DNA of 64,000 nt, taken from contig JASUTR010000243.1 of the NCBI GenBank assembly GCA_035048495.1, forward strand, positions 248,001 through 312,000. Reading direction: 5' to 3'. This DNA is from Euptelea pleiosperma. Lineage: Eukaryota; Streptophyta; Magnoliopsida; Ranunculales; Eupteleaceae. Position 1 is the first letter of the stretch; each line of letters begins with the position of its first letter. Positions 62,383 to 64,000 of this stretch are shown here, piece by piece. Made by a program: the position numbers and the translations under genes. The notes beneath the pieces are model-generated. The model was not told the DNA's origin, ran no database searches, and worked only from the letters and a program-made list of their open reading frames with translations.

Positions 62383-64000
62383 GTCACGAATCTTGTTCCA
62401 ACAATTCAAATTTGTCAAAACAATTGTAATGGAAGAGTTTGAGTCCAATTAAAAAGTCCGATTGCTAAAAAGCCATAAGTTATAGGGTTCGGAATGTAAC
62501 ACACAAACTGAGTCCGATTAGAAACATTGATGCACGGATGGAGCTAACTTGTTTCGACTGTCCCGAATCTTGTTCCAACACTTCAAATGTGTTGAAACAA
62601 TTGTAATGGAAGAGTTTGAGTCCAATTAGGAGTTCCGGTTTCGAAAAAGTCGCAAGTTATAGGCTTCGGAATGTAACAAACAAACTGAGTCCAATTATAG
62701 ACATTGAGGCACGGATGGAGCTAACTTGTTTCGACGGTCCCAAATCTTGTTCCAACACTTCAAATTTGTTGAAACAATAGTAATGGAAGAGTTTGAGTAC
62801 AATTACGAGGTCTGGTTGCGAAAAAGTCACAAGTTATAGGCTTCGGAATGTAACACACAAACTGAGTCCAATTTGAGACGTTGACGCACGGATGGAGCTA
62901 ACTTGTTTCTACTGTCACGAATCTTGTTCCAACACTTCAAATGTGTTGAAACAATAGTAATGGGAGAGTTTGAGTAAAATTATGAGGTCCGGTTGCGACA
63001 AAGTCACAAGGTATAGGCTTCGGAATGTAACACACAAACTGAGTCCAATTTGAGACGTTGACGCACGGATGGAGCTAACTTGTTTCTACTGTCACGAATC
63101 TTGTTCCAACACTTCAAATGTGTTGAAACAATAGTAATGGGAGAGTTTGAGTAAAATTATGAGGTCCGGTTGCGACAAAGTCACAAGGTATAGGCTTCGG
63201 AATGTAACACACAAACTGAGTCCAATTTGAGACGTTGACTCACGGATGGAACTAACTTGTTTCTACAGTCACGAATCTTGTTCCAAGAATTCAAATGTTT
63301 GAAAACAATAGTAATGGAATAGTTTGAGTCCAATTACAAGGTCCGATTACTAAAAAGCCATAAGTTATAGGCTTTGGAATGTAACATACAAATTGAGTCC
63401 AATTTGAGACGTTGACGCACGGATAGAGCTAACTTGTTTCGACTGTCCCGAATCTTGTTCCAACACTTCAAATGTGTTGAAACAATTGTAATGGAAGAGT
63501 TTGATTCCAATTACGTTTTTCGGTTGCGAAAAAGTCACAAGTTATAGGCTTCGGAATGTAACACACAAACTGAGTCTAATTTGAGACGTTGACGCACGGA
63601 TGGAGCTAACTTGTTTCTACTGTCACGAATCTTGTTCCAACAATTCAAATTTGTCAAAACAATTGTAATGGAAGAGTTTGAGTCCAATTACAAAGTCCGA
63701 TTGCTAAAAAGCCATAAGTTATAGGCTTCGGAATGTAACACACAAACTGAGTCCGATTAAAAACATTGATGCACGGATGGAGCTAACTTGTTTCGACTGT
63801 CCCGAATCTTGTTCCAACACTTCAAATGTGTTGAAACAATTGTAATGGAAGAGTTTGAGTCCAATTAGGAGTTCCGGTTGCGAAAAAGTCGCAAGTTATA
63901 GGCTTCGGAATGTAACAAACAAACTGAGTCCAATTATAGACATTGAGGCACGGATGGAGCTAACTTGTTTCGACGGTCCCAAATCTTGTTCCAACAATTC
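62383..64000. repeat. Satellite array continuing to the window end
   Basis: About nine monomers of the 177 bp repeat, continuing beyond the window. The order of variants (GTTATAGGGTTCGG, then the GGAGTTCCGG form, then the TTATAGACATTGAGG form) follows that at 45900-46200 and 49440-49740. Further right it rejoins variants seen at about 42800-43600. Confidence 0.95.

Overview
This is a gene-free, repeat-only piece of plant nuclear DNA, most likely pericentromeric or centromeric heterochromatin of an angiosperm. Two things point there. First, there is a Ty3/gypsy retrotransposon whose gag-pol carries Athila-type motifs (protease [16 protein letters not shown], integrase D-x58-D-x35-E). Second, there is a tandem satellite with a 177 bp monomer, within the size range usual for plant centromeric satellites. 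I see no chromosomal protein gene, rRNA gene or functional tRNA gene, and I cannot name the species.

Layout. 1-18869 is a nest of Athila-family sequence. 1-2051 is the 3' part of one LTR (A), which interrupts a second LTR (B, 2052-4370). B leads into an internal region (4371-11492) with an uninterrupted gag-pol of about 1921 codons, followed by a 3' LTR (C, 11493-14069). 14070-18869 is an older copy in the opposite orientation, reduced to its 3' noncoding region, the last quarter of pol (integrase) and the first 1.6 kb of an LTR. 18870-51907 is about 187 monomers of the 177 bp satellite, arranged as a mosaic of higher-order duplications; one 20-monomer period (3540 bp) is present in two adjacent, nearly identical copies. 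Solo LTRs D (51908-54866), E (56111-59072) and F (59943-62382) interrupt the array. The satellite resumes at 54867-56110, 59073-59942 and 62383-64000.

How it works together. The only coding capacity is the gag-pol polyprotein of the B-C element. The solo LTRs carry clean 5 bp target duplications (AATTC for D and E, GTCAC for F), so they integrated into the satellite and then lost their internal regions by LTR-LTR recombination. E is not an independent insertion: a 4.2 kb block (seven monomers plus the solo LTR) was tandemly duplicated, so the LTR has become part of a satellite higher-order unit.

Least expected features, all visible directly: a family of perfect or near-perfect palindromes (arms CCGGAGTTGCAG and CTGCAACTCCGG) scattered through every LTR; a tRNA-like module on the strand opposite to every LTR; an inverted repeat at one equivalent place in most LTRs whose sequence differs between subfamilies; LTR bodies and tails that appear swapped between subfamilies; and a short dyad in the satellite monomer whose arms change together in some variants.
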